64,000 bases of DNA from assembly GCA_963812675.1 (NCBI GenBank), contig CAWEWR010000024.1, positions 476,104-540,103 of the forward strand, given 5' to 3'. This DNA comes from AP-15 sp963812675. GTDB taxonomy: Bacteria > Pseudomonadota > Alphaproteobacteria > ATCC43930 > CGMCC-115725. Shown piece by piece: positions 16,948 through 25,475 of the stretch; positions within the stretch are counted from its first letter, which is position 1, and each line of letters opens with the position of its first letter. A program made the position numbers and the translations under genes. The notes below the pieces were generated by a model, which saw only the letters and a list, made by a program, of their open reading frames with translations, searched no databases and had not been told where the DNA came from.

Positions 16948-17954
16948 CACAACTTCCCTGGCCCCGCGTCGTTCTCGCGCGCCTCGTACGCCCGGACGAT
17001 GCGGGCGACAAGTTCGTGCCGCACGACATCCCGATCGGTCAGTCGCACCGTGCCAATTCCATCGACGCCGCTCAAGGTCTCGAGCGCCTCGGCGAGACCC
17101 GAGCGCGCTCCCGCGGGGAGATCCACCTGGGTTGGATCGCCGGTCACAACCATGCGCGATCCCTCTCCGAGCCGTGTCAGGAACATCTTCATCTGCACGG
17201 GCGATGTGTTTTGCGCCTCGTCAAGAATGACAAAGGCATGCGACAGCGTGCGCCCGCGCATAAAGGCGATCGGCGCCACCTCGATCTCGCCGGTGCCGAG
17301 GCGCCTCGCCAGTTGATCCGGTGGCAGCATATCGTTGAGCGCGTCAAAAATCGGCCGCAAATAAGGATCGACCTTGTCGCGCAAATCACCCGGCAGAAAA
17401 CCAAGCCGCTCGCCGGCCTCGACGGCAGGGCGCGAGAGGATAATCCGCTCGACGCGGCCGGTCATCAGCAGATCGACTGCGGCAGCAACCGCGAGATAGG
17501 TCTTCCCTGTGCCGGCGGGTCCCAAACCGAAGACCAGCTCGTTGTCGCGCATAGCCTTGATGTAGGCCGCCTGGCCAGGCGAGCGCGCCGTGATGCGGCG
17601 CTTGCGGGTACGAAACGCCACGTCTTCCCGCCAGAGGTCCAGGCTCTTGTCGCCGAGCTCGGCCTCGGCCAGCCGGATAGCCGCCTCTACCGCCGGCAAA
17701 TCCACCTCCTGTCCCCGCTTCAACCGCTCATACAGTTGAGAGAGGGCGAGATGAGCTGCCTCAGTGGCCGAGGCCGATCCCGAAATCGCGAGACGGTTGC
17801 CGCGGGTGACGAGCGAAACACCAAGCTGCCTCTCGATGCGATCCAGATGCTGATCACGCTCACCATAGAGCAAGGGCAGGAGCAAATTATCGTCGAACTC
17901 GAGCTGGGTGCGCCCCTCGGCAAACTCGCCGGTGGCGGGCAACAGGTCAGTCAT
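16947..17954 (-). CDS. phoH: PhoH-family ATPase
   Basis: 335-residue cytosolic NTPase with Walker A G-P-A-G-T-G-K-T-Y-L-A near residue 141 and Walker B-like V-I-L-D-E-A-Q-N-T near residue 240. An N-terminal KH-like segment precedes the ATPase core. PhoH proteins are associated with RNA metabolism and are almost always next to ybeY, as here. It overlaps miaB by 4 bases upstream and ybeY by one base downstream. Confidence 0.93.
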   Translation of the reverse strand: MTDLLPATGEFAEGRTQLEFDDNLLLPLLYGERDQHLDRIERQLGVSLVTRGNRLAISGSASATEAAHLALSQLYERLKRGQEVDLPAVEAAIRLAEAELGDKSLDLWREDVAFRTRKRRITARSPGQAAYIKAMRDNELVFGLGPAGTGKTYLAVAAAVDLLMTGRVERIILSRPAVEAGERLGFLPGDLRDKVDPYLRPIFDALNDMLPPDQLARRLGTGEIEVAPIAFMRGRTLSHAFVILDEAQNTSPVQMKMFLTRLGEGSRMVVTGDPTQVDLPAGARSGLAEALETLSGVDGIGTVRLTDRDVVRHELVARIVRAYEARENDAGPGKL

Positions 17955-19339
17955 GCCGTAACCGCCTCTGCCAGCGAGCCCGACAGGCTGTTGGCGCTCG
18001 CCGCCGTGATCAGCGCCGGAACGATCTCGCCGATCCGCTCCGCAGTCGCCGCGACGTGTACGGTCTGGAGATAGGGGCTGCGCCCGGTGAGCTGTGCTTC
18101 GTGTCGGCCAGGCTTTTCCAAAAGAACGGCCAGAGTGCGGCCGATGCAGGCCGCATTGAAATCGCGTTGTTGGCTGGCCAAAAGCAGCTGCAACTCGACG
18201 AGCCGCTGCGACTTCACGTCTTCAGGAACTTGGCACGCGGCTGAAGCCGCTGGCGTGCCCGGCCGTGGCGAATATTTGAAGGAGAACGCCTGAGCAAAGC
18301 GCACCTCGCCGACGAGGTCGAGCGTGGCCCGATGATCTGCATCGCTCTCGCCCGGATGTCCGACGATAAGATCCGTTGAAAGGGCAAGATCGGAGCGGGC
18401 GGAGCGCAGCCGTTCGACAATCCGCCGATATTCGGCGACGGTATGGTGCCGGTTCATTGAGGAGAGAATACGGTCCGAGCCGCTTTGCACCGGAAGATGC
18501 AGGAACGGCATCAGCTTTGGCACATCGCGGTGAGCCGCGATCAGCTCATCATCGACATCCCGCGGGTGCGAGGTCGTATACCGGATCCGGTCGAGACCCG
18601 GCAGCTCCGCCAACCGCTTTATCAGCGCACCCAACCGCCATTCTCGGCCGTCGGGACCTTCGCCGTGATAGGCATTGACGTTTTGCCCGAGCAAGGTGAT
18701 CTCGCGCGCTCCGCTGCGCACGAAGCTGTGCGCTTCGGCCACCACTTGCATTACCGGCCGAGAGTATTCCGCGCCACGGGTATAAGGGACGACGCAAAAG
18801 CTGCAAAATTTATCGCAGCCCTCCTGCACCGTGAGAAAAGCAGCGACACCCCGTGGGCCGGTGGTCTCGGGCAGGAAATCGAACTTCGGTTCCGCGGGAA
18901 AGCTCGTATCGATAACGCCTTCGCCGTCGGCGCGCAGGACGCGGGCGATCAACTCGGGCAGCCGTTGATAGCTCTGCGGGCCAAAGACGAGATCGACGCA
19001 GGACGCGCGCCGCATCATTTCGGTACCTTCGGCTTGCGCCACGCAGCCGGCGACCGCCACGATCATCCGGCCGCCGCGCTCGGCTTTCGCCGCTTTCAAA
19101 CGACGAATTTTACCAAGCTCCGAATAGACCTTTTCCGCCGCCTTTTCCCGAATGTGGCAAGTGTTGAGGATCACCAGATCCGCATCCTTTGCCGTGTGCG
19201 CCACAGTAAAACCCAGCGGTCCCAGAAGCTCGGCCATGCGGGCCGAGTCATAGACGTTCATCTGGCAACCATAAGTCTTGATGTACACGGTCTTGGCCAC
19301 CTTCGGTGCCGTCCTCGTGGTAATTTCGGTCTGCATCAT
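17951..19339 (-). CDS. miaB: tRNA-2-methylthio-N6-dimethylallyladenosine synthase
   Basis: 462-residue radical-SAM methylthiotransferase acting on position 37 of tRNAs. The N-terminal cluster Cys are in T-Y-G-C-Q-M-N, N-T-C-H-I-R-E-K-A and V-A-G-C-V-A-Q-A-E-G. The radical-SAM motif is C-D-K-F-C-S-F-C-V-V-P-Y-T-R-G near residue 160, and a TRAM domain forms the C-terminus. The frame is open further upstream, but the ATG at 19339 overlaps the olsA stop (ATGA) and fits the family start. Confidence 0.95.
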   Translation of the reverse strand: MMQTEITTRTAPKVAKTVYIKTYGCQMNVYDSARMAELLGPLGFTVAHTAKDADLVILNTCHIREKAAEKVYSELGKIRRLKAAKAERGGRMIVAVAGCVAQAEGTEMMRRASCVDLVFGPQSYQRLPELIARVLRADGEGVIDTSFPAEPKFDFLPETTGPRGVAAFLTVQEGCDKFCSFCVVPYTRGAEYSRPVMQVVAEAHSFVRSGAREITLLGQNVNAYHGEGPDGREWRLGALIKRLAELPGLDRIRYTTSHPRDVDDELIAAHRDVPKLMPFLHLPVQSGSDRILSSMNRHHTVAEYRRIVERLRSARSDLALSTDLIVGHPGESDADHRATLDLVGEVRFAQAFSFKYSPRPGTPAASAACQVPEDVKSQRLVELQLLLASQQRDFNAACIGRTLAVLLEKPGRHEAQLTGRSPYLQTVHVAATAERIGEIVPALITAASANSLSGSLAEAVTA

Positions 19340-20202
19340 TCGGTCACCGCGTGGTGGATTACTCCAGGGAACTCCCCCCGAAATGAGGAGTGGAGGGCGG
19401 GGTTCGGCGGTTCCGGCATTGGCTGCGGCCGATCGTAAAGGGCTCCGGCGACCCCTCCGGCGATCCGCGCATGACAATATTCGGCCAGCGCCTTTCGTGA
19501 TCCGCAATCACTCAGAAAGGTCGCTGGATGGAATTCGACCACGACCTCTACGGTTCCGAGACCCACCATACTCCATAGATGGGGCGCTAGCTCTATCGCG
19601 CCGTACCATGCGAAGAACGGCCGGTAAAGCCGCCCGATCGGTATTCCGTCGAGGCGCGTATAGGCGAGAGAAACCGGCTGGACGATTACGGGGGGGATGC
19701 CCCTGCCCTGCTGAGCGGCGGCGAATAATGCGCTCTTAAACGGGCGCACGCGATTGCCGTCTCCGCTCGTGCCCTCGGGAAACAAGATCAGCGCATCGCC
19801 ATCAGCCAGCCTCTTTCCTATCGCGTCCCGCTGGTTGATGGTGTCGCGCACTCGGCGGTCGACAAAGACACTGCGCTGCAACTTGGCGAGCCAGCCGAAG
19901 AACGGCCACCGAGCCACCTCGGATTTGGCGATGAAGGAGCCGGGGATTACCGAGCCGAGGACCGTAATGTCGGTATAAGAGATGTGATTGGCCGCATATA
20001 AGACCGGACGCTCGCGGGTCGGCGTGCCGATCACTCGAATTCGAAATCCGAGGATCCGACAGCACCAGCGGTGATAAAAGACCGGCAGAGTGCTCGTCCA
20101 ATGGAGGCGCAAGGCCAAACCGACCAACTGAACCGGCATCAGGCTGGCGGTCCAAGCGCAATAGAGCGCGAGCCGAGCAAGCCTCAGCGTCGGCGAACCC
20201 AT
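19336..20202 (-). CDS. olsA: Lyso-ornithine lipid O-acyltransferase (PlsC family)
   Basis: 288-residue membrane-associated acyltransferase with the PlsC motifs N-H-I-S-Y-T-D near residue 72 and F-P-E-G-T-S-G-D-G near residue 141. PlsC proteins make phosphatidic acid, but the gene lies 4 bases downstream of an OlsB-type N-acyltransferase, which points to the second step of ornithine lipid synthesis. A general 1-acylglycerol-phosphate acyltransferase role remains possible. Confidence 0.8.
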   Translation of the reverse strand: MGSPTLRLARLALYCAWTASLMPVQLVGLALRLHWTSTLPVFYHRWCCRILGFRIRVIGTPTRERPVLYAANHISYTDITVLGSVIPGSFIAKSEVARWPFFGWLAKLQRSVFVDRRVRDTINQRDAIGKRLADGDALILFPEGTSGDGNRVRPFKSALFAAAQQGRGIPPVIVQPVSLAYTRLDGIPIGRLYRPFFAWYGAIELAPHLWSMVGLGTVEVVVEFHPATFLSDCGSRKALAEYCHARIAGGVAGALYDRPQPMPEPPNPALHSSFRGEFPGVIHHAVTE

Positions 20203-20206
20203 GTCC

Positions 20207-21172
20207 TCAAGCGGTCCATGAAACTTTGGACTGCCGTTCGTAGTGGCGGGAGTACTTCTCGGTCACAAGATCGGTCTTCACGACGATGCAGACGTCCGTG
20301 GTGTTGAACTGCTCGTCGACGACGGCGCCATCACCGACAAAGCCGCCCAGTCGCAAGTACCCCTTGATCAACGGAGGCAGGGCCGCCATTGCCCGAGTTG
20401 CATCGATGGCGCACGGTCTGAGCCGGCACATCTCGACGTAGTGATCGGCGAGAGCGTGCGGCCGCAGCGCTGGGGGTGCGAGATGGTATTGGTGCAGATA
20501 GGAGAGCGGCATGGAAAGAGCATCGGGGTTGGTACCCGGTAGACTGGCACAGCCGAACATCAGGACGACGTCGTAATGAAAGACATAAGCGGCGATGCCT
20601 CTCCACAGTAGTTGCATCGCCGATCGATTGCGATAAGCGGGATCGACGCACGAGCGGCCCAATTCGAGAAGCTCACCGGGGTGGCGGACGACGGGAGAAA
20701 TATCGAATTCCTTGGCCGAATAAAATCCCCCCAAGCGGCCTGCCGTATCCCGCCGAATCAGCCGGTAAGTTCCGACGACGCTACCGGTGCCGCGGCTATG
20801 GTCGATAACGAGCAGGTGATCGCAATCATCATCAAATTGGTCGATATCGCGTCGCCGGCATGCCATTTCCGGCAGCGGCTGGGCACCGAGCCGCTCGTAA
20901 AAGACGCGATATCGCAGGGCTTGCGCCGCGTCGATATCCGCAGCCGTTTGCGCCAGCTTCAACTGGAGCGGACCGGAGCGGATATCGACAATCGTTTGAT
21001 GCAATCGCGCCGTGGCCGGCAGCGCTGTCTCAATCGGCGGGATGGATTGCTGCTGGACCATGTTGCCGGTGATCACCCGGCTTGGTCCCGTTCGCAGGCG
21101 ATGCCCGGTGCCCGGCGACTTTTCCAGAGGCGGCCCGAATGGACGCCTTCCAGACGACAACGAAACGGTCAT
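20207..21172 (-). CDS. olsB: Ornithine N-acyltransferase (OlsB-type, GNAT-like)
   Basis: 321 residues from the ATG at 21172, which overlaps the fur stop by 4 bases. An internal Met about 38 codons later (M-V-Q-Q-Q-S) is an alternative start. The core has A-Q-A-L-R-Y-R-V-F-Y-E-R-L-G-A near residue 83, C-D-H-L-L-V-I-D, and E-L-G-R-S-C-V-D-P-A-Y-R-N-R near residue 168, as in the hemolysin/OlsB acyltransferase family. OlsB transfers a 3-hydroxyacyl chain from acyl carrier protein to ornithine. Pairing with the PlsC gene supports the assignment. Confidence 0.8.
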   Translation of the reverse strand: MTVSLSSGRRPFGPPLEKSPGTGHRLRTGPSRVITGNMVQQQSIPPIETALPATARLHQTIVDIRSGPLQLKLAQTAADIDAAQALRYRVFYERLGAQPLPEMACRRRDIDQFDDDCDHLLVIDHSRGTGSVVGTYRLIRRDTAGRLGGFYSAKEFDISPVVRHPGELLELGRSCVDPAYRNRSAMQLLWRGIAAYVFHYDVVLMFGCASLPGTNPDALSMPLSYLHQYHLAPPALRPHALADHYVEMCRLRPCAIDATRAMAALPPLIKGYLRLGGFVGDGAVVDEQFNTTDVCIVVKTDLVTEKYSRHYERQSKVSWTA

Positions 21173-21600
21173 TTCGTATCGGATCTCGGCTTGCCGCCAC
21201 GCGGAACCGCATACAACTCGAGGCGATGTCCGACCAATTCGTAGCCAAGTTCGTCCGCAACGATCTGCTGCAGACGCTCGATATCCTCGTTGCGAAACTC
21301 GATCACGCGACCGGATTGCAGGTCGATGAGATGGTCGTGGTGCGCGCTCGGCATTTCCTCGTAGCGGGATCGGCCGTCGCCGAAATCGTGCCGGGCAATG
21401 ATGCTCGCTTCCTCGAACAGCCGTACCGTCCGATAAACCGTGGCTATGCTGATCCGGGAATCAATTGCGGTTGCTCGACGGTACACCTGTTCAACATCAG
21501 GATGGTCGACCGATTCCGATAATACCCGCGCGATCACCCGTCTCTGCTCGGTCATTTTCAGACCCTTGTCGAGACAGAGTTGCTCCAACCGTGAGGTCAT
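21169..21600 (-). CDS. fur: Fur/Mur-family metal-responsive repressor
   Basis: 143-residue regulator with an N-terminal winged helix (M-T-E-Q-R-R-V-I-A-R-V-L near residue 15; I-S-I-A-T-V-Y-R-T-V-R near residue 51) and a metal-binding domain with H-H-D-H-L-I-D. The Cys that follows HHDHLI in enteric Fur is replaced by Asp, as in alphaproteobacterial Fur/Mur proteins, which often sense manganese. ATG 21600 is chosen over an upstream ATG because it matches the family start. Overlap with olsB suggests co-transcription with membrane lipid genes. Confidence 0.85.
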   Translation of the reverse strand: MTSRLEQLCLDKGLKMTEQRRVIARVLSESVDHPDVEQVYRRATAIDSRISIATVYRTVRLFEEASIIARHDFGDGRSRYEEMPSAHHDHLIDLQSGRVIEFRNEDIERLQQIVADELGYELVGHRLELYAVPRGGKPRSDTK

Positions 21601-21712
21601 CGCGTGTCCGTGATCGCGAGGCTCATCGGCCGACACTATATCCGAACGCAACGAACGCGCCTACTTTGCCCGACGAAGCAGCATCGCATCGTCGATCGCA
21701 AGCGTGAGGCAA

Positions 21713-22129
21713 TCAGGCCCGAGACCGCCTCGCGCGGGTGCCCAGACCGATTTCCTTGGCTAGACGCGAGCGCTGCCGCGCATAGTTGGGCGCTACCATC
21801 GGGTAATCGGCACTCAATCCCCACCGCTCACGATAAGCCTCGGGCGTCATGTTGTAAGCGGTCTTGAGATGCCGCTTCAGCATCTTGAGTTTCTTACCAT
21901 CTTCAAGGCAGATGATAAAATCCGGGTTGACGGATTTCTTGACCGGAACGGCAGGCTGCGGACGTTCGGCCGGCATCGCCGGAACACTGCCGATGTTGGC
22001 TAGGGAATTATATACTTGGTTGATCAGCTGGGGCAGATCACCAACCGCGACGGTATTGTTGGAAACGTGCGCGGCAACGATCTCTGTCGTCAGCGTCAGC
22101 AAATCGTTGCCCTGATCCGAGTTGTTCAT
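21713..22129 (-). CDS. mucR: MucR/Ros-family transcriptional regulator
   Basis: 138-residue zinc-finger-like regulator typical of alphaproteobacteria. The signature K-K-L-K-M-L-K-R-H-L-K-T-A-Y-N-M-T-P lies near residue 80 and P-M-V-A-P-N-Y-A near residue 113. The second metal ligand is changed: I-I-C-L-E-D-G rather than the C-x2-C of Ros. This variant also occurs among rhizobial MucR homologues. MucR proteins control exopolysaccharide, motility and cell-cycle genes and bind AT-rich DNA. About 150 bases of comparatively AT-rich DNA lie upstream and may hold its promoter. Confidence 0.9.
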   Translation of the reverse strand: MNNSDQGNDLLTLTTEIVAAHVSNNTVAVGDLPQLINQVYNSLANIGSVPAMPAERPQPAVPVKKSVNPDFIICLEDGKKLKMLKRHLKTAYNMTPEAYRERWGLSADYPMVAPNYARQRSRLAKEIGLGTRARRSRA

Positions 22130-22284
22130 CACAATGATCCCGTCATGAGTTTGTTTTCGAATATAATTAACAATGGACGGCGAAGCAATCGGTTGAGTGA
22201 TCGATTTCTTGAAATCCGCGTGCCTTCAAGAACATTCATGGTCGAAAGCAAGAAACTGCCAGGAAAGATGGGGATGAAGCAAAC

Positions 22285-22755
22285 TCAAGTTGCCAACGAG
22301 GCGGTTGGCAGCTGCACTCGCAATATGAGCGCATCCACCAACCGTTCTGCTCGGCGGTAGTAATTGCGACGACAACCGACGACAGTAAAACCTCGCCCGG
22401 CGTATAAAGCGTACGCCGCTTCGTTGTCCGATGCCATTTCAAGCACGACGCGTTCTGCCCCCCGCAACCGGGCCTCGCCGCATAACGCGTCGAGAATAGC
22501 CGAACCCATTCCGCGCCGCCGATAGTCCGGCAGGACGCCGAGCGACACGATTTCGGCTTCCTCGCCCAGCGCAAGAGCCAGGGCGAACCCGACCGGGGCG
22601 GTTTTCGCCCACCCGACTCGGCCAAAAAACCCGGGGATGCCCATTATTTGGTCGATCGCTCCGGCGTCCCACGGATCTTCAGGAAAGCATGCTTTGTGGA
22701 GCAGGGATATCGGGGCTGCCGCGCTCCGCGGCAGCGGCGCGATTCGCGAGGTCAT
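22285..22755 (-). CDS. rimI: Ribosomal protein S18 alanine N-acetyltransferase
   Basis: 156-residue GNAT acetyltransferase. The acetyl-CoA loop is R-R-R-G-M-G near residue 80, preceded by V-S-L-G-V-L-P-D-Y and followed by the C-terminal A-Y-A-L-Y-A-G-R-G-F. The start overlaps the tsaB stop by 4 bases; tsaB-rimI adjacency is very common and supports the assignment over other GNAT proteins. Confidence 0.88.
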   Translation of the reverse strand: MTSRIAPLPRSAAAPISLLHKACFPEDPWDAGAIDQIMGIPGFFGRVGWAKTAPVGFALALALGEEAEIVSLGVLPDYRRRGMGSAILDALCGEARLRGAERVVLEMASDNEAAYALYAGRGFTVVGCRRNYYRRAERLVDALILRVQLPTASLAT

Positions 22756-23489
22756 AGTCTGGCTCGGCTCGGCTTTTGCGGTATCTCGGGTAATGTGACG
22801 TCGGGGGGACGAAGATAGAGCGGCCGGAGAGCCTCGGCCGCGTTGCCGCGCCGCAGCAGACGAAGCCCGGCTCGTAAAGCCCCGACGGCGCTGGGTGCCG
22901 ATTCTTCGAGGACGGCGGTGTTCGGGCGCTGCTCCAGCGCCGCAGCGGCGCGCTGCGCCGCGTCGCCGGCGATCAGCAACGGGTTTGCGCCGATGATCGC
23001 AGCCACAGTCTCGCGAAACAAGAACGGCATGATTACCGCTGGCTCGCCGAGCGCATTACCATGCCGGTCGAAGAACTGCACGTAGAGGTCTTCGCGACGG
23101 CTTTCGAGAGCGACCAGCAAAGCCTGGGCTTCCGGCCAGTCGTTCCGGGCGCCCCGGACTGCCCGGACTGCGACGGCGTCAAAGCTGGTGACGCCGATCA
23201 GCCGCGCGCCGGTCGCCAGCGCTATTCCGTGTGCCGCGGCGAGCCCGACGCGGATTCCGGTGAAGCTGCCTGGCCCGACGGTCGCGACGACGAGGTCGAG
23301 TGCGGCAGGCATTTGCCCCGCCTTGCGCATCGCCCTGTCCACCAAGGGCAGCAGCGCTTCGGCTTGGCCGTGCATCGTACCGACCTGCTCCTCGGCGACC
23401 ACCTCTTCGCCGAGACTGACGGCCACCGAGCAGGCCAACCCCGCCGAATCGAGGGCCAGGGCAAGGCGCGGCGCGCCCAGATCGCTCAT
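22752..23489 (-). CDS. tsaB: tRNA threonylcarbamoyladenosine biosynthesis protein TsaB
   Basis: 245-residue ASKHA-fold partner of TsaD in making t6A37 of tRNA. It opens with L-A-L-D-S-A-G-L-A-C-S-V-A near residue 10 and carries the signature G-P-G-S-F-T-G-I-R-V-G near residue 73 and H-G-Q-A-E-A-L-L-P near residue 40. Full length. First gene of the tsaB-rimI pair. Confidence 0.93.
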   Translation of the reverse strand: MSDLGAPRLALALDSAGLACSVAVSLGEEVVAEEQVGTMHGQAEALLPLVDRAMRKAGQMPAALDLVVATVGPGSFTGIRVGLAAAHGIALATGARLIGVTSFDAVAVRAVRGARNDWPEAQALLVALESRREDLYVQFFDRHGNALGEPAVIMPFLFRETVAAIIGANPLLIAGDAAQRAAAALEQRPNTAVLEESAPSAVGALRAGLRLLRRGNAAEALRPLYLRPPDVTLPEIPQKPSRARL

Positions 23490-23565
23490 CGCACGAGGAC
23501 AACGGCTGTCGATCCGACGTCTCTCCTCGCCAGCGCGCGATTTCTAACAGAATACGATCCAGGCC

Positions 23566-24123
23566 TCAGATGGCACGCACCTCAACCACCTCCGGGATGT
23601 AATGCCGGAGCATGTTCTCGATACCCGCCTTCAGGGTCGCGGTCGAACTCGGGCATCCGGAGCAAGAGCCTTGCATATGAAGATAGACAACGCCGTCCTC
23701 GAAATCGTGGAAGATTATGTCACCACCATCCTGAGCCACCGCCGGGCGCACGCGGGTCTCTAGTAGCTCCTTGATCTGAGCCACTACTTCGTCTTCGTCT
23801 TCCTCGCTCGCTGCCGCTGCCACGCTGGCCGTTGCATCGTTAAGCAAGACGGGCCGGCCGGCGGTAAAATGCTCCATCACTACGGCAAGTATCGCGGGCT
23901 TTAGCCGGTACCAGTCCCCCTCCTCGGTCTTGCTCACCGTGACGAAGTCAGCGCCGAGGAACACTCCGGTCACATCGGGCAAGGAGAAGAGCCGTTCGGC
24001 GAGGGGCGACACGCGGGCCGCTTCCCCGCTGGTGAAATTGGCGGTGCCCGAGGTCATGACCGGGCACCCCGGTAGGAATTTCAGCGTCGCCGGGTTCGGC
24101 GTTTGCTCGGTCTGAATGAACAT
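23566..24123 (-). CDS. NifU-family iron-sulfur scaffold protein (Nfu type)
   Basis: 185-residue protein that binds and delivers iron-sulfur clusters. An N-terminal Nfu domain (I-Q-T-E-Q-T-P-N-P-A-T-L-K-F) is followed by a C-terminal NifU domain with R-P-A-V-A-Q-D-G-G-D-I and the cluster motif C-S-G-C-P-S-S near residue 155. It stands alone between tsaB and a universal stress protein gene. Confidence 0.92.
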   Translation of the reverse strand: MFIQTEQTPNPATLKFLPGCPVMTSGTANFTSGEAARVSPLAERLFSLPDVTGVFLGADFVTVSKTEEGDWYRLKPAILAVVMEHFTAGRPVLLNDATASVAAAASEEDEDEVVAQIKELLETRVRPAVAQDGGDIIFHDFEDGVVYLHMQGSCSGCPSSTATLKAGIENMLRHYIPEVVEVRAI

Positions 24124-24218
24124 TACGGGCTCCGACGGAAATGGGGACGGAAGATGGTCTCATACCTTGGGGCGCTGGCTCACCAAAGCAACCCTTGGCC
24201 TCTGCCCGGCATCACTTC

Positions 24219-24695
24219 TCAACTGATCGAGTCGAGCTGTTCCATGGTGGCGCCGCCGGGGACGATCGTGATCGGAACGCGCAGCCGGGCCGCAGGCATG
24301 CCGGCGAGATACGAGATCAGCGGTCCGGGTCCCTCAGGACCTGTGCCGGCGGCCAGCACCAAGATCGAAATGCTCGGCTCCTCGTTGATCAACGCCAACA
24401 ACTCGTCGCGGCGCACCCCCTCGCGGATATAGACAATAGGCATCGAGCCGGCGATCGGCAAAATCTCTTCGCATAGCCGATGCATCAGCAGTTCGGCTTC
24501 TTCCCGGCGCTCTTCTCGCGCCAAATCCTCGATCGCGCGCCAATGCTGCAGCTCAGAGGGCTCGATAACGTAGAGCAGAGCAACCCGTCCGCCCGTGTGA
24601 GCAGCGCGTCGCGCAGCATAATGGACGGCGATCTGAAGCTCCTCCGTTTCGTCGACTACGACGAGGAAAACACGCTGATGTGTCGTCTCTGCCAT
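24219..24695 (-). CDS. Universal stress protein family protein
   Basis: 158-residue single UspA domain. It opens V-F-L-V-V-V-D-E-T-E-E, has the usual R-R-A-A-H-T-G-G-R-V-A-L-L-Y-V near residue 28 and ends with I-T-I-V-P-G-G. The ATP-binding G-x2-G-x9-G-S/T consensus is not clear, so nucleotide binding is uncertain. Confidence 0.85.
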   Translation of the reverse strand: MAETTHQRVFLVVVDETEELQIAVHYAARRAAHTGGRVALLYVIEPSELQHWRAIEDLAREERREEAELLMHRLCEEILPIAGSMPIVYIREGVRRDELLALINEEPSISILVLAAGTGPEGPGPLISYLAGMPAARLRVPITIVPGGATMEQLDSIS

Positions 24696-24725
24696 CTCTA
24701 GATCCTACGCCAGCTTCCGATAGGA

Positions 24726-25475
24726 TCAGCCGCCTCTGAACCGCAGACTTGCGAGCCATCCTGCCACTACGGCGGTCAGTACCGCAATCGCGCCGTAGAA
24801 CCCCGGCTGGCGCGTCGAGAACTCGAATACCGTCGCGTCGACCCCTACCTTGGAGACAACCAGCGGGGTCGTCTGCCCGCTGACGATGTCCTTGTCGCGA
24901 ACCAGAAAGACCTCCACGAGATAGGTCCCTGTCGGCACGTTTGAGGGAAATGTTATCGTTGTGCGAAACAACCGTTCGCCGAGGAAATCGACTTTGCCCA
25001 TTCGCTCGACGAACAGCCCGGCCTCTTGTTGGGTGCGTTCGAGCGCGGTGCGAAACGCGTCGACCACAACGGATGGCGCGGGTGTCGCGGCCACCAGCTT
25101 CAGATTGGCTATTCCCAGACGGTAGAACGCCGCAGCCGCCGGCGACAGAATTTCGGCCATTGGCCGGCTCGCGGCGACGGCATAGAAACTAGGCAGATTA
25201 GCGAACGTCACTTGCTCGGTATTGACCCAGATACCGGCGACGCGGCTCTTGCGGCGGACCGTCATCTCGCGCTCAGGGCCGCGTACGGCGACGATGACAT
25301 CTCCCGGACCGTCTGTCGCGCCGAAGAGCACCACGGAGGCGCCGGTAAAACCGGTTGTGATTGCGATCAGGTGACTGGTGAGGTCCGCGACGAGGCCCTC
25401 GGCGCGCGCCCCCGATCCCCAGCCGAACAGCGAAAGAACCAGCAAGACGCCGAGGGAGCCGAGCCCTCGTTTCAT
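24726..25475 (-). CDS. TIGR02186-family exported membrane protein
   Basis: 249-residue protein with an N-terminal signal peptide, a beta-rich periplasmic domain (T-G-A-S-V-V-L-F-G-A-T and I-V-A-V-R-G-P near residues 40-65; R-T-T-I-T-F-P-S-N-V-P-T-G-T-Y near 165) and one C-terminal membrane segment. It overlaps the TauE/SafE transporter gene by 4 bases, the usual context of this family. It probably assists that transporter; the mechanism is unknown. Confidence 0.8.
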   Translation of the reverse strand: MKRGLGSLGVLLVLSLFGWGSGARAEGLVADLTSHLIAITTGFTGASVVLFGATDGPGDVIVAVRGPEREMTVRRKSRVAGIWVNTEQVTFANLPSFYAVAASRPMAEILSPAAAAFYRLGIANLKLVAATPAPSVVVDAFRTALERTQQEAGLFVERMGKVDFLGERLFRTTITFPSNVPTGTYLVEVFLVRDKDIVSGQTTPLVVSKVGVDATVFEFSTRQPGFYGAIAVLTAVVAGWLASLRFRGG

